Part shown: positions 50,001 to 53,022 of the stretch, one piece after another
Numbering within the stretch: the stretch's first letter is position 1
How the letters are laid out: each line of letters starts with the position of its first letter
Source of the DNA: Cyprinodon diabolis
Taxonomy: Eukaryota > Chordata > Actinopteri > Cyprinodontiformes > Cyprinodontidae
Assembly: GCA_030533445.1 (NCBI GenBank)
Contig: CM060064.1
Coordinates: 44,756,787-44,820,786, forward strand
DNA length: 64,000 nt
Reading direction: 5' to 3'
Notes under the pieces: generated by a model
The model's input: only the letters and a program-made list of their open reading frames with translations
Told to the model about the DNA's origin: nothing
The model's database searches: none
Translations under genes and position numbers: made by a program

Positions 50001-50911
50001 ATTTGAGTAGGGAAATAAGATTTTTGGGGTATTTTCACTTTTAAAATAAGATAATTAGATAAAATGCACTTGGAATAAGAAAATACAATTGTTTTTCTTA
50101 TATTAAATTTAAATTGTTTTGTTCCATTGGCAAAGTGTTTCACTTACCGCCTCAATTCAAGACAAAATGCATTTATTTTAAGAAAAGATTACTTATTTAG
50201 ATTTCAATTTTTTGCAGTGTAGGAAAACTTTACTTACTCCACACTGGAAAAATGATCTAGAAATAAGTGCATTTTTTTTTTTTCATTAAGTGTGTTTACC
50301 CTTAATTTGAGTAGGTAAATTAGATAGTTTGCCAACTGAATGAGTAATTTTTCTCTTAAAATAAGATAATTAGATAATATGCACTTGAAATAAGACAATG
50401 GAATTGTGTTTTGTCTTATTTTAAGTGTAAATTGCCTTGTTCCATTGGCAAAATGTCTCTTTTACCTCCTCAATCCAAGAACAAAAATGACTTGTTTAGA
50501 TTTTGATTTTTTTCCAGTGCAGTTTTAATTTTTGCAGTGCAAATAACTTCAAACTCCAAAATGAACCCACAACTCTCAATGAAGTCACTCTGAGCAAAAA
50601 CAGCACTGATTGGGATTCAGGGACAATAGAAATTAACTTTAAAAAGCAACTTTAAAGCACGTGGCTGCATGCTTACTCGGGTAACATGCAGGGTGGGTAG
50701 GAGCCCATACTCACATTTCTGTCACATTATCACTCTCCTGAGGAGCCAGTGGTGGGATGCTGCTTATCCCGTTGGCCTCTAGGCACTGCATCATGGCAAA
50801 AGAGCAGCGACAAGCGGACGGGCATCCTCCCAAAGTAGGTGCAGGCGACAGGCTGAGCAGGGTTAGCGCCAGGGGCAAGAGAAGCACCAGGACCCTGGGT
50901 GCCACGTCCAT
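244..50911 (-). CDS. ntrk1: ntrk1 (TrkA, NGF receptor tyrosine kinase), 14 coding exons, 3' end outside window
   Basis: Receptor tyrosine kinase of the plasma membrane that binds nerve growth factor in sensory and sympathetic neurons. Fourteen minus-strand exons join in frame (1823 nt, 607 codons + 2 nt) with GT-AG introns. Order: signal peptide about 1-28; LRR N-cap cysteines 30, 34, 36 and 43; leucine-rich repeats about 62-140; LRR C-cap cysteines 147, 149, 172 and 189; Ig domain 1 (C213, C265); Ig domain 2 (C301, C346); transmembrane helix 421-442; NPQY tyrosine 496; kinase from about 515 with [12 protein letters not shown] lysine 550, REAELL helix C and hinge. TrkA is chosen over TrkB/TrkC because [34 protein letters not shown] and LQHQHIVRF match TrkA best. 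HRD, DFG and the C-terminal tail lie beyond position 1. Identification is from recalled family motifs; no alignment was run. Confidence 0.95.
768..1010 (+). repeat. interspersed repeat family Q
   Basis: Contains GAAGATTCTCAGTCATCCAG, ACATGCAAATTGAAACGG, CCTGTCTATGTCTCTGA and a GAATTGTTGGCCTGG end, shared with 7838-8225, 27836-28110, 28495-28650 and 38195-38455. Class not determined. Confidence 0.6.
1303..2010 (+). mobile_element. LTR copy (gypsy-type, family A), 3' truncated
   Basis: Starts TGTTAGGACTCCAGTCTG and runs to AATAAACCTGTTAAAC; about 700 bp match the complete solo LTR at 62693-63495, but the last ~80 bp with the TGACA end are missing. No target duplication seen. It lies in ntrk1 intron 13, antisense to the gene. 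Confidence 0.8.
2011..3076. other. intron 13 remainder, no recognised features
   Basis: AT-rich intron sequence after the truncated LTR. GTCTGGGAAAGCGGCTC and a few GC-richer patches, but no exon, repeat family or RNA gene recognised. Confidence 0.4.
3077..3207 (-). CDS. ntrk1: ntrk1 exon 13: kinase N-lobe, glycine loop and VAIK lysine
   Basis: 131 nt, residues 508-550. [20 protein letters not shown] leads into GKVYLAEC (glycine-rich ATP loop) and ends MLVAIK with the catalytic lysine at 550. Acceptor GTGGCAG, donor GTGAGG. Nearly identical to human TrkA here. Confidence 0.97.
3845..4200. repeat. fish interspersed repeat with 12-bp minisatellite
   Basis: GATTA tandem (3850-3875), then TTTATTGATCTCACAGCGGA, a common fish retroelement end, and about five tandem copies of ATTGCACAGGAT at 4111-4168. 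The 98-codon reverse ORF across it is a repeat artefact. Confidence 0.6.
4343..4562 (+). mobile_element. tRNA-derived SINE
   Basis: About 220 bp with an A-box-like CCCAGTGGTTAAGG, then CTAAGCAAAGACCCTTAACC, GCGCTGCACAATGGCAGCC and a GTGTAATGACAATAAAA tail. The same element occurs at 6870-7098. The 122-codon ORF starting in it is not a gene. Confidence 0.7.
4975..5513 (+). mobile_element. Rex1/Babar-like LINE 3' UTR fragment
   Basis: 5'-truncated copy of the same tail as 52421-53022: TGTGACTCCATCCTGGAGAG, CAGCCTCAGCAGATG, TTAAAAGGGAGTTTTTCC and an AATAAACTGAATTGAATTG end. Antisense to ntrk1. Confidence 0.75.
5560..5815. repeat. AT-rich degenerate TATATCTAAA repeats
   Basis: Irregular repeats of TATATCTAAAT/TATCTATAT type. 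No coding or TE features. Confidence 0.5.
6870..7098 (+). mobile_element. tRNA-derived SINE, second copy
   Basis: Head GGCCTAGTGGTTAGGGGC (A-box-like) and TTGAAGCCCCACTCCC; the body and GCGTAATGAAAATAAAA tail match 4343-4562. Confidence 0.72.
7461..7509. repeat. poly-C and (CA)n microsatellite
   Basis: Sixteen C then about 15 CA units, in intron 12. Confidence 0.9.
7838..8225 (-). repeat. interspersed repeat family Q, reverse copy
   Basis: Reverse complement of the 768-1010 pattern: GGCCAACAATTCCCTTTAAC through GACTGAGAATCTTCACCAG. The most complete copy in the window. Confidence 0.62.
8934..9089 (-). CDS. ntrk1: ntrk1 exon 12: intracellular juxtamembrane, Shc/FRS2 docking site
   Basis: 156 nt, residues 456-506. 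[15 protein letters not shown] matches VLAPEDGLAMSLHFM of TrkA. VENPQYF carries tyrosine 496, the known PTB docking site for Shc and FRS2. The linker after it ([10 protein letters not shown]) is about six residues longer than in human TrkA. Donor GTGAGT. Confidence 0.96.
9135..11220. other. intron 11 section without recognised genes
   Basis: Contains one CCAT microsatellite and unclassified AT-rich sequence. The tandem-like TTTGTGAGGCTCAAGG / TTTGTGAGGCTCAAAG pair at about 10901 and 11024 marks a short local duplication. Confidence 0.4.
9621..9665. repeat. (CCAT)n microsatellite
   Basis: Eleven CCAT units in intron 11. It explains the MDGWMDGW repeat in an overlapping reverse ORF. Confidence 0.9.
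11226..11955 (+). mobile_element. solo LTR of the window's gypsy family (family B), 5-bp TSD
   Basis: 730 bp from TGTTGGGATCTGG to CCAATCATGACA, flanked by GTCCT (11221-11225, 11956-11960). It is homologous to the LTR at 60666-61382 of the gypsy element upstream of ntrk1. AATAAA near 11879 marks the + orientation, antisense to ntrk1 (intron 11). Confidence 0.92.
12768..12870 (-). CDS. ntrk1: ntrk1 exon 11: transmembrane helix
   Basis: 103 nt from phase 0. [12 protein letters not shown] then [10 protein letters not shown] forms the single membrane-spanning helix (421-442), followed by the basic stop-transfer [13 protein letters not shown]. The helix is nearly identical to the N-terminal half of the human TrkA segment, which is the strongest single argument for ntrk1. 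Donor GTAAGT. Confidence 0.97.
13505..13635. repeat. TTATCTC/GATAACGAGATAA inverted-repeat segment
   Basis: Several copies of ATCTCGTTATCTCAAGAAA and its inverse (GATAACGAGATAATGATC), as in fragments of fish DNA transposons. It directly precedes a LINE tail. Confidence 0.4.
13636..14181 (+). mobile_element. Rex1/Babar-like LINE 3' UTR fragment
   Basis: About 545 bp homologous to 4975-5513, ending GCGCTATATAAATAAACTG and an AATT-rich tail. ORFs in it (13639-14019 and others) are non-coding. Antisense to ntrk1, intron 10. Confidence 0.75.
14871..14929 (-). CDS. ntrk1: ntrk1 exon 10: extracellular juxtamembrane stalk
   Basis: 59 nt encoding [19 protein letters not shown], a short acidic linker before the membrane helix. 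Acceptor CTTTCAG and donor GTATGT. Sequence is poorly conserved but phase and position fit. Confidence 0.9.
15017..15034 (-). CDS. ntrk1: ntrk1 18-nt microexon (alternative exon of the TrkA-II type)
   Basis: The 18 bases are framed by a long pyrimidine tract ending CTAG and a consensus GTAAGT donor, with 251-bp and 87-bp introns either side. Read in phase they add VPNENQ between IP of exon 8 and SPTNKP of exon 10, keeping the frame. Mammalian NTRK1 has an 18-nt alternatively spliced exon (VSFSPV) at this place. Skipping also keeps the frame (IP-G-PTNK). Inclusion rate is unknown. Confidence 0.85.
15286..15618 (-). CDS. ntrk1: ntrk1 exon 8: membrane-proximal Ig domain (NGF-binding d5)
   Basis: 333 nt, residues 285-394. 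[45 protein letters not shown] and FMDNPF align with TrkA domain 5, the main neurotrophin-binding domain. Cysteines 301 and 346 fall within one residue of the human pair as I recall it. The exon ends KIPG in phase 1 at GTGAGT. Confidence 0.96.
15985..16266 (+). mobile_element. Rex1/Babar-like LINE 3' UTR fragment
   Basis: Short copy starting GAACCCCAGTCGGCCTCGG and ending AATAAACTGAATTGAATTG. Antisense to ntrk1, just upstream of exon 8 in the sense direction. Confidence 0.75.
16770..16880 (+). mobile_element. tRNA-derived SINE fragment
   Basis: Body fragment of the same SINE family (GCCACACAATGGAAGCTCAC, AAATGCAGAGAACAAATTTC). Head missing. Confidence 0.45.
17150..17430 (+). mobile_element. 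LINE ORF 3' fragment (RTE-like)
   Basis: Matches the common fish repeat with GGTCATCCAGGAGAGG, CATCCAGAGGAGTCAGCAG, CACTGGGAGGAGGCCCAGGG and GACTGTGTCTCTCGACTGGC. This is the end of a LINE reverse-transcriptase ORF and is broken by stops. Clade assignment is from memory. Confidence 0.55.
18782..19070. mobile_element. CACTG-ended palindromic MITE (family P)
   Basis: Starts CACTGCAAAAAATTAAATC and ends TTTTTGCAGTG. The two halves are inverted repeats including CCATTGGCAAA and TTATTTTAAG modules. One of more than a dozen copies in the window. Confidence 0.8.
19482..20281 (+). mobile_element. solo LTR, family C, with 5-bp TSD
   Basis: 800 bp starting TGTCATGATCTGGCC and ending GGTTCATGACA, so the two ends are inverted repeats. 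Flanked by TCTAC on both sides (19477-19481, 20282-20286). Contains AATAAA near 20208. Second copy at 42690-43579. Located in ntrk1 intron 7, antisense. Confidence 0.92.
20290..21020. mobile_element. foldback element related to 44.4-45.5 kb
   Basis: TATAAAGTCAGAATTT at the left is inverted near the right as CAGACTTCTGATTTCAT. Shares CTCTCCACACACACTTTGAA and TAAATAAAACTGCTGG with the 44.4-45.5 kb element. It directly abuts the solo LTR ending at 20281. Confidence 0.5.
21150..22080. other. low-repeat intronic block downstream of exon 7
   Basis: No recognised repeat family. Has homeodomain-like cores (GGTAATTAGAAGTAATTAAA at about 21252). Possible regulatory sequence; no coding support. Confidence 0.35.
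22120..22258 (-). CDS. ntrk1: ntrk1 exon 7: first Ig domain, C-terminal half
   Basis: 139 nt starting in phase 0 after CTGCAG. It encodes [19 protein letters not shown] and then [12 protein letters not shown], with strand-F cysteine C265 pairing with C213 of exon 6. Several NxS/T sites (NVS, NLT) are potential N-glycosylation sites. A long TG/AT microsatellite lies about 330 bp upstream in the sense direction. Confidence 0.94.
22583..23262. repeat. long compound AT/CA microsatellite
   Basis: Alternating (TA)n and (CA)n tracts, the longest TA runs about 60-70 bp, over nearly 700 bp in intron 6. On the ntrk1 sense strand these are TG and TA repeats. All ORFs here ([12 protein letters not shown]) are artefacts. 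Confidence 0.95.
24023..24165 (-). CDS. ntrk1: ntrk1 exon 6: first Ig domain, N-terminal half
   Basis: 143 nt, residues 191-237. [17 protein letters not shown] is followed by [18 protein letters not shown], an Ig C2 strand-B cysteine (C213) and strand-C tryptophan. The exon ends in phase 0 at VLQ before GTAGGA. Confidence 0.93.
24305..24682. mobile_element. hAT-type MITE with perfect 8-bp TSD
   Basis: Ends are TAGTGTTGTGCCG and the inverted GGTGCAACGCTA. Flanked by ATATTAAC on both sides (24297-24304, 24683-24690). GGCACCGATACC / CGATACTGGTATC near the ends are also inverted. No transposase remains. Intron 5 of ntrk1. Confidence 0.88.
24954..25434. mobile_element. TIR element with ~37-bp inverted ends
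   Basis: GTGATGTCACGGTGCGGTA near the left end is inverted as TACCGCACCGTGACGTCAC near the right end; similarity extends outward to CTGCCACCTGCCGG / CCGGAAGATGGCAG. No transposase. Intron 5. Confidence 0.65.
25690..25844 (-). CDS. ntrk1: ntrk1 exon 5: LRR C-cap
   Basis: 155 nt, residues 139-189 plus split codons. [18 protein letters not shown] matches the LRR C-terminal cap (NPLHCSC..WLQRW) of Trk receptors. Further cysteines at 172 and 189 complete the cap. Acceptor TTTTAG, donor GTGAGT. Confidence 0.95.
26241..26405. repeat. AAGTACTC-rich fish repeat, likely hAT fragment
   Basis: Contains AAAAGTACTCACTTTCCGTA, AGTAAAAGTACAGATACTTG and TACTCAAGTAAAAGTAAC, a common repeat pattern in teleosts. 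No matched termini or duplication found. Confidence 0.55.
26958..27813. mobile_element. hAT-type element interrupted by another transposon
   Basis: Ends CAGTGGCGTCTCC and GGTAGCGCCACTG, flanked by TTTACAGA (26950-26957) and TTTACAGG (27814-27821), a 7/8 target duplication. A RecQ-fragment element (about 27166-27712) lies inside it. Confidence 0.75.
27166..27712 (-). mobile_element. second copy of the RecQ-fragment TIR element
   Basis: Homologous to 37339-37865 throughout. It has an extra base in the coding part (AAAAAGCCTCC against AAAAGCCTCC), which shifts the frame before the Walker A motif. Inserted into the hAT element 26958-27813. No clear target duplication. Confidence 0.75.
27836..28110 (-). 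repeat. interspersed repeat family Q
   Basis: Copy starting GCCAGGCCAACAATTTCC, directly next to the hAT element ending at 27813. Confidence 0.55.
28495..28650 (+). repeat. interspersed repeat family Q fragment
   Basis: Contains CAATCCACTGGACTTTG, AAGATGTTTCTCTTCCCATC and TATAGAGTAGCCCAACAGAG of the same family. Confidence 0.5.
28795..29088. mobile_element. family P palindromic MITE
   Basis: Left end ACTGGAAAAAAAATCG, right end GTTTTTGCAGTG; both CCATTGGCAAA modules present in inverted orientation. Confidence 0.78.
29740..29808 (-). CDS. ntrk1: ntrk1 exon 4: leucine-rich repeat
   Basis: 69 nt encoding [15 protein letters not shown] and FLPLLN, matching the LNLSFNALESLSW repeat of TrkA. Flanked by CACAG acceptor and GTGAGT donor. 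It shares the exon phase seen throughout the LRR block. Confidence 0.95.
30781..31349. mobile_element. hAT-type MITE with perfect 8-bp TSD
   Basis: 569 bp with ends TAGAGACTGAC and GTCGGTCTCTA, flanked by ATGTGCAT (30773-30780, 31350-31357). The interior has G-rich GGGACGGGAC-type repeats on the + strand. Intron 4 region (between exons 4 and 3). Confidence 0.9.
31360..33300. other. low-repeat intronic block between exons 4 and 3
   Basis: Mostly single-copy looking, apart from a TA run. The section 32440-33240 is less AT-rich and has no TE signature or exon. Candidate conserved non-coding sequence. Confidence 0.35.
32229..32253. repeat. (TA)n microsatellite
   Basis: About 12 TA units in the intron between exons 4 and 3. 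Confidence 0.85.
33812..34512 (+). mobile_element. non-autonomous DNA transposon, Harbinger-like remnant
   Basis: Inverted ends CCTAAAGCCAGCTATACACT and AGTGTATGCCCGGCTTTAGG. Internal + frame has [20 protein letters not shown], similar to the basic N-terminus of PIF/Harbinger nucleases. A 16-bp perfect hairpin lies at 34060-34099. Rest of the nuclease is missing. Confidence 0.5.
34995..35235 (-). mobile_element. Rex1/Babar-like LINE 3' UTR fragment, sense to ntrk1
   Basis: Reverse-complement copy (AACAGGAAGAAACCTCCAGC, CTCAGTGTGAGCGGCCATC) lacking the terminal AATAAA tail. It is the only copy found within the gene that lies in the ntrk1 sense direction. Confidence 0.65.
36178..36385 (+). mobile_element. 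SINE/L2-like tail fragment
   Basis: Second half of the repeat at 54560-54905 (TTAATTGGCTTCTCTAAATT, GGACTGGTGACCTGTCCAGG), ending with AAAATGGATGAATGG. Confidence 0.6.
36505..36762 (+). mobile_element. Rex1/Babar-like LINE 3' UTR fragment
   Basis: Copy starting GAACCCCAGTCAGCCTCAG and ending AAATAAACAGAATTGAATTG. A small deletion removes part of the CTGGTTCTGCTGG segment. Antisense to ntrk1. Confidence 0.72.
37339..37865 (-). mobile_element. TIR element carrying a RecQ-helicase N-terminus, 9-bp TSD
   Basis: 527 bp flanked by AGATAGCTC (37330-37338 and 37866-37874). Weak TIRs TAACCTGACTCC / TAGCCTCGTGAGA. Minus strand encodes [18 protein letters not shown] then [18 protein letters not shown] and [10 protein letters not shown], the N-terminus of a RecQ-like helicase up to Walker A. 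No transposase is present. Confidence 0.75.
37478..37726 (-). pseudogene. captured RecQ-like helicase 5' exon
   Basis: Open frame with [20 protein letters not shown] and LLPTGFGKS (Walker A / motif I), reading off into unrelated sequence after GKS, consistent with the end of an exon. All later helicase motifs are absent. Likely transduplicated host or transposon sequence rather than a working gene. Confidence 0.6.
37899..37970 (-). CDS. ntrk1: ntrk1 exon 3: leucine-rich repeat
   Basis: 72 nt, same phase as exons 2 and 4. It encodes [15 protein letters not shown] and continues to LKLQYV, aligning with the mammalian LTIVKSGLRFVAPDAF segment. The donor is GTAAGT. A transposon insertion ends only about 25 bp inside the following intron. 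Confidence 0.95.
38057..38524. mobile_element. hAT-type element in intron 2, interrupted
   Basis: Ends CAGAGGTGGGTAG and TACTCCCCACCTCTG, flanked by GTTTGTAC (38049-38056) and GTTTAAAC (38525-38532), 6/8 matching. About 38195-38455 is a separate interspersed repeat inserted inside. Confidence 0.72.
38195..38455 (+). repeat. interspersed repeat family Q inserted in the intron 2 hAT element
   Basis: CAATCCACTGGAGACG to GAGGGAATTATTGG, splitting the hAT element 38057-38524. Confidence 0.6.
38726..38800 (-). CDS. ntrk1: ntrk1 exon 2: leucine-rich repeat
   Basis: 75 nt, entered and left with two codon bases carried over. It encodes [14 protein letters not shown]... and ends with ELRNL, the hallmark first LRR of Trk receptors. 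The acceptor is TTTTTTTAG and the donor GTAAGT. Intron 1 before it is 11.9 kb. Confidence 0.95.
39996..40260. mobile_element. family P palindromic MITE
   Basis: CACTGCAAAAAATCAAC to TTTTTCCAGTG, flanked by CA on each side. A second copy starts 10 bp later. Confidence 0.82.
40270..40560. mobile_element. family P palindromic MITE
   Basis: CACTGCAAAAATGATCTAG to TTTTTCCAGTG, flanked by CA on each side. Near-full-length, opposite arm order to the copy at 39996-40260. Confidence 0.82.
40885..41432. mobile_element. family P MITE nested inside another family P MITE
   Basis: Outer copy halves at 40885-40993 and 41248-41432 are separated by an inner copy (about 40994-41246, ending TTTTTTTCCAGTG). 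Joining the outer halves restores the usual order of modules. Confidence 0.7.
42350..42376. repeat. (ATC)n microsatellite
   Basis: About nine ATC/TCA units in intron 1. Confidence 0.85.
42690..43579 (+). mobile_element. solo LTR, family C, second copy
   Basis: Homologous to 19482-20281 along its length, with extra sequence near 43260-43420. Flanked by TTTTC (42685-42689, 43580-43584); the first two bases have mutated from TG to CA. Lies in ntrk1 intron 1, antisense. ORFs inside are accidental. Confidence 0.88.
44302..44323. repeat. (ATG)n microsatellite
   Basis: Seven ATG units in intron 1. Confidence 0.85.
44395..45510. mobile_element. composite foldback element with an inner TIR element
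   Basis: Outer inverted arms at 44430-44469 and 45393-45432 (CATTCTGAATGTTTTATGC / GCAAAACATTCAGAATG). An inner element at about 44516-45200 has TIRs CACTACCCGATCCGTCCC / GGATGGATCGGGTCGTG. Outer sequence is related to 20290-21020. Confidence 0.6.
46118..46369. mobile_element. diverged family P MITE
   Basis: CACTGCAAGAAATG to GCTTTTGCAGT with degraded internal modules (ACCAATGGAATAAGATAATT). Older copy. Confidence 0.6.
46400..47400. promoter_or_regulatory. low-repeat block in intron 1, candidate enhancer
   Basis: About 1 kb of mixed-composition sequence lacking the repeat families that fill the rest of intron 1, including GCAGGTGGGCCCAGG and CCTGGCAATTCACAAAATTG. No coding pattern. The regulatory role is a guess from repeat depletion only. 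Confidence 0.3.
48260..48500. mobile_element. diverged family P MITE fragment
   Basis: Contains TTACCAATGAAATAAGATTA and TCAAGGGGAAATAAACTTAT modules but no clean ends. Confidence 0.5.
48714..48909. mobile_element. partial family P MITE
   Basis: Left end CACTGCAAAAAATGAAG; internally shortened; runs into the next copy at 48910. Confidence 0.6.
48910..49487. mobile_element. nested pair of family P MITEs
   Basis: Outer copy 48910-49077 plus 49369-49487; a complete inner copy 49078-49368 (CACTGCAAAAACGATC to TTTCCCAGTG) splits it, with TA on both sides of the inner copy. Confidence 0.75.
49795..50219. mobile_element. half copy plus full copy of family P MITE
   Basis: 49795-49935 is a half copy (CATTCCAATGGCAAAGTG). 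49940-50219 is a full copy ending TTTTTTGCAGTG. Confidence 0.68.
50242..50519. mobile_element. family P palindromic MITE, 0.2 kb from ntrk1 exon 1
   Basis: CACTGGAAAAATGATCTAG to TTTTTTTCCAGTG, flanked by CA on both sides. It ends 195 bp inside intron 1 from the exon 1 donor. Confidence 0.82.
50715..50911 (-). CDS. ntrk1: ntrk1 exon 1: signal peptide and LRR N-cap
   Basis: Residues 1-65 plus two bases of 66. The ATG at 50909-50911 is the first in-frame ATG after a TGA at 50960-50962 and has G at -3 and +4. A leucine-rich hydrophobic run (about 7-22) is followed by the cysteine cluster GGCPSACRC typical of an LRR N-cap. The exon ends NVTE-AT before a GTGAGT donor, matching the NLTELYIENQ junction of TrkA. 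The exact signal cleavage site is not determined. Confidence 0.93.
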
Positions 50912-51180
50912 CTCTCTGAGTACCACCTGAGTGGTAGCAGTAGTTGGTGTCTGAGTGCTTCACCTAATGAAGAGTTAATGAAGAGTGGTGGAGAGCCTCC
51001 TCTCTGGCGGGGTTGAGATCCCAGCTGGTCAGGGTTTGATAGGGAGCCACAGCTGTACTGAGCAGCAGGAGGGGCAGGCACACGAGCAGGCTGGAGGCCC
51101 CTGGGGACATGCTGGTGGTGGGCTGGAGCTTCTCCTCTTTACCTCCCTCTCTCCTCGTCTCCTTCACCATTAAGGGAGGA
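50912..51180 (-). promoter_or_regulatory. ntrk1 5' leader / promoter-proximal region
   Basis: Sequence directly upstream of the ntrk1 ATG, relatively GC-rich for this window and free of recognisable repeats, so the 5' UTR and core promoter probably lie here or just upstream. I see no clear TATA box and cannot place the transcription start. Confidence 0.4.
50964..51170 (-). other. candidate upstream ORF in the ntrk1 leader
   Basis: A 68-codon ATG-initiated frame that stops 53 bp before the ntrk1 ATG and is out of frame with it. From the second Met (51110) it reads MSPGASSLLVCLPLLLLSTA, which looks like a signal peptide by chance or as a regulatory uORF. It counts only if transcription starts upstream of 51170. 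Confidence 0.25.
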
Positions 51181-52000
51181 GCAACATATTAACATGGGCC
51201 AAAGTCACCAGACACCTCGGAGAGCATGATAAAGGCAGGGAGGGGGGATAAGGGTGTGAGAGCAGACCCAAGAAGTCAGGGCTCCGGGGCACAGACTCTT
51301 CCTCCTCCTGCAGCATCATCATCATCCCTCTGCACTGATGATCTCTGATTGTTTATGAGTTCATGGTGGTTTACCATCACATATGTATTTATGCATCACT
51401 GAAACATGTAAAACCCACTCAGGCCTGATCATGTGAGCGCCTTCCTGCTGGAAATGAGAAGAAAGCAATCAAACCTGAGAAGAAGTCAGCCCGTCGGTGA
51501 AGTTGGAGGACTCGAACACAGAGTTGATTGAGAAGGCAGATACAAAAAAACAAACAAACACTTGTAGCAGTTCAGGAAATCAATAAAAGAGAAAGAAAGT
51601 GAAAACAAAGCAGAAGGTAGACATAAGCAGCCGAGACAAAAGAGGAGAAACGGCAACTCAACAGAAAACAGAGAAAACATCACATATTGTCAGGGACAAT
51701 CAGCGGAGCAGAATTCAGGTGTGAACGCAGCCGAGAAAATCGAGGGAAAGTAAAAAAAGCTCCTGAAGTGGACTAAAACCATCAGAGATCATAAAGAATA
51801 GAACCTTTTTTTTTTTGTGTAAATCAAGACTTTTCAAACATTTAAATGGAGGAATAAAAAAACTCGTTTTTGCCCCCCCACCAAAAAAAATCAGCAACAC
51901 ACATACACTAGAAAACTGATCTAGTAATAATTTAAAAAATCCTTAAATTAAGTGTATCTACCCTGTAATCTAATACTGCAATCACTCTTTAGGGGTAGTT
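51181..52000. other. ntrk1 upstream flank, no gene recognised
   Basis: A GA-rich and TC-rich segment upstream of the ntrk1 leader. It may contain promoter elements, but no TATA, CpG-island-like block or exon was identified. Confidence 0.35.
51907..51966. repeat. family P MITE end fragment
   Basis: CACTAGAAAACTGATCTAG and TTAAATTAAGTGTATCTACC match one terminal arm only. Confidence 0.5.
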
Positions 52001-52009
52001 TAGTTTATT

Positions 52010-53022
52010 AGCTGAACTGTGAAAAACTTCCGACATGTAAAGCCCTAAATGGCCAAGCTCCATCAGAGGTCTGATTGTTCCTTATGTTCTCAACAGAGCA
52101 CTTCGCTCTCAATCTGCAGGTTTACTAGTGGTTCGAATTTCTAAAAGTAGAATGGGAGGCAGATCTTTTAGTTATCAGGCTCCTCTCCTGTGGAACCAAC
52201 TACCAGTTTTAGTCCGTGAGGCAGACACCCTGTCTACTGGGATATCCAAGGACAGCGAGGATACATCGGACCCGTCCTTCAGATCGGGCATAAAGGATGC
52301 ATTTGAAGGCCGCATAACGAGGAGTGTTGGAATCAAACCAGACCTCGCGCCACGCTATGACGTAATCGTTCTTTGAATCTGGCATTCGCAGGACGCAGCC
52401 CATGAATTTCAACAAGCAATCAGCTGTGCTGCTGCCATCAACACCATTGTTTATAGATTTTGGAGATCGGCCTGTTTTTATGTGTAGTCCTGTTTCTCTG
52501 CCTGTGTCTGGCTGGATGTGCTCTCTTCATCCTCTGACATGGGAGCTGGCTCAGAGCTTGTTGGCCTGTCTGTGTGTTTCCTGGAAGGGGGCCGCCTGTG
52601 GGGCTGGTTCAGAGCTTTGTTTGTATCTCTGCTTCTTTTCCTATCTCTACTTCTGTCTCCTTGAACCCCAGTCGGCCTCGTCAGACAGCCGCTCACACTG
52701 AGCTTGGTTCTGCTGGAAGTTTCTTCCTGTTAAAAGGGAATTATTCCTCTCCACTGTCGCCCAAAGCTCAACTCAAACCTTATTTATAAAGCACATTTAA
52801 AACAACCTGGGTTGACCAAAGTGCTGTACAGGAATCACAGTTAAGAAACATAAGATAAGAACATGCTTAGTGTGAGGGATCGCCTTCTAGTCAATGAGTC
52901 GATGCAATCAACTGGTTTTCCTTGGATAGAAAACTTTGAATCAATTTGACCGGATGATCTGGTGAACTGTAAAGTGCCTTGAGATGACATGTTTATATAA
53001 ATAAACTGAATTGAATTGAAAA
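52010..53022 (+). mobile_element. non-LTR retrotransposon 3' end (Rex1/Babar-like), with two insertions
   Basis: The ORF end reads FSYQAPLLWNQLPVLVREAD, the C terminus of fish LINE reverse transcriptase ORFs, followed by a 3' UTR and an ATAAACTGAATTGAATTG tail. Unrelated segments interrupt it at about 52241-52420 and 52758-52862. The clade name is from memory of fish repeats. Confidence 0.7.

Noticed and set aside
50711..50926. ntrk1 start five codons earlier at a GTG (50924-50926)
   Set aside because: Non-ATG start is unlikely when an ATG with good context lies at 50909-50911.
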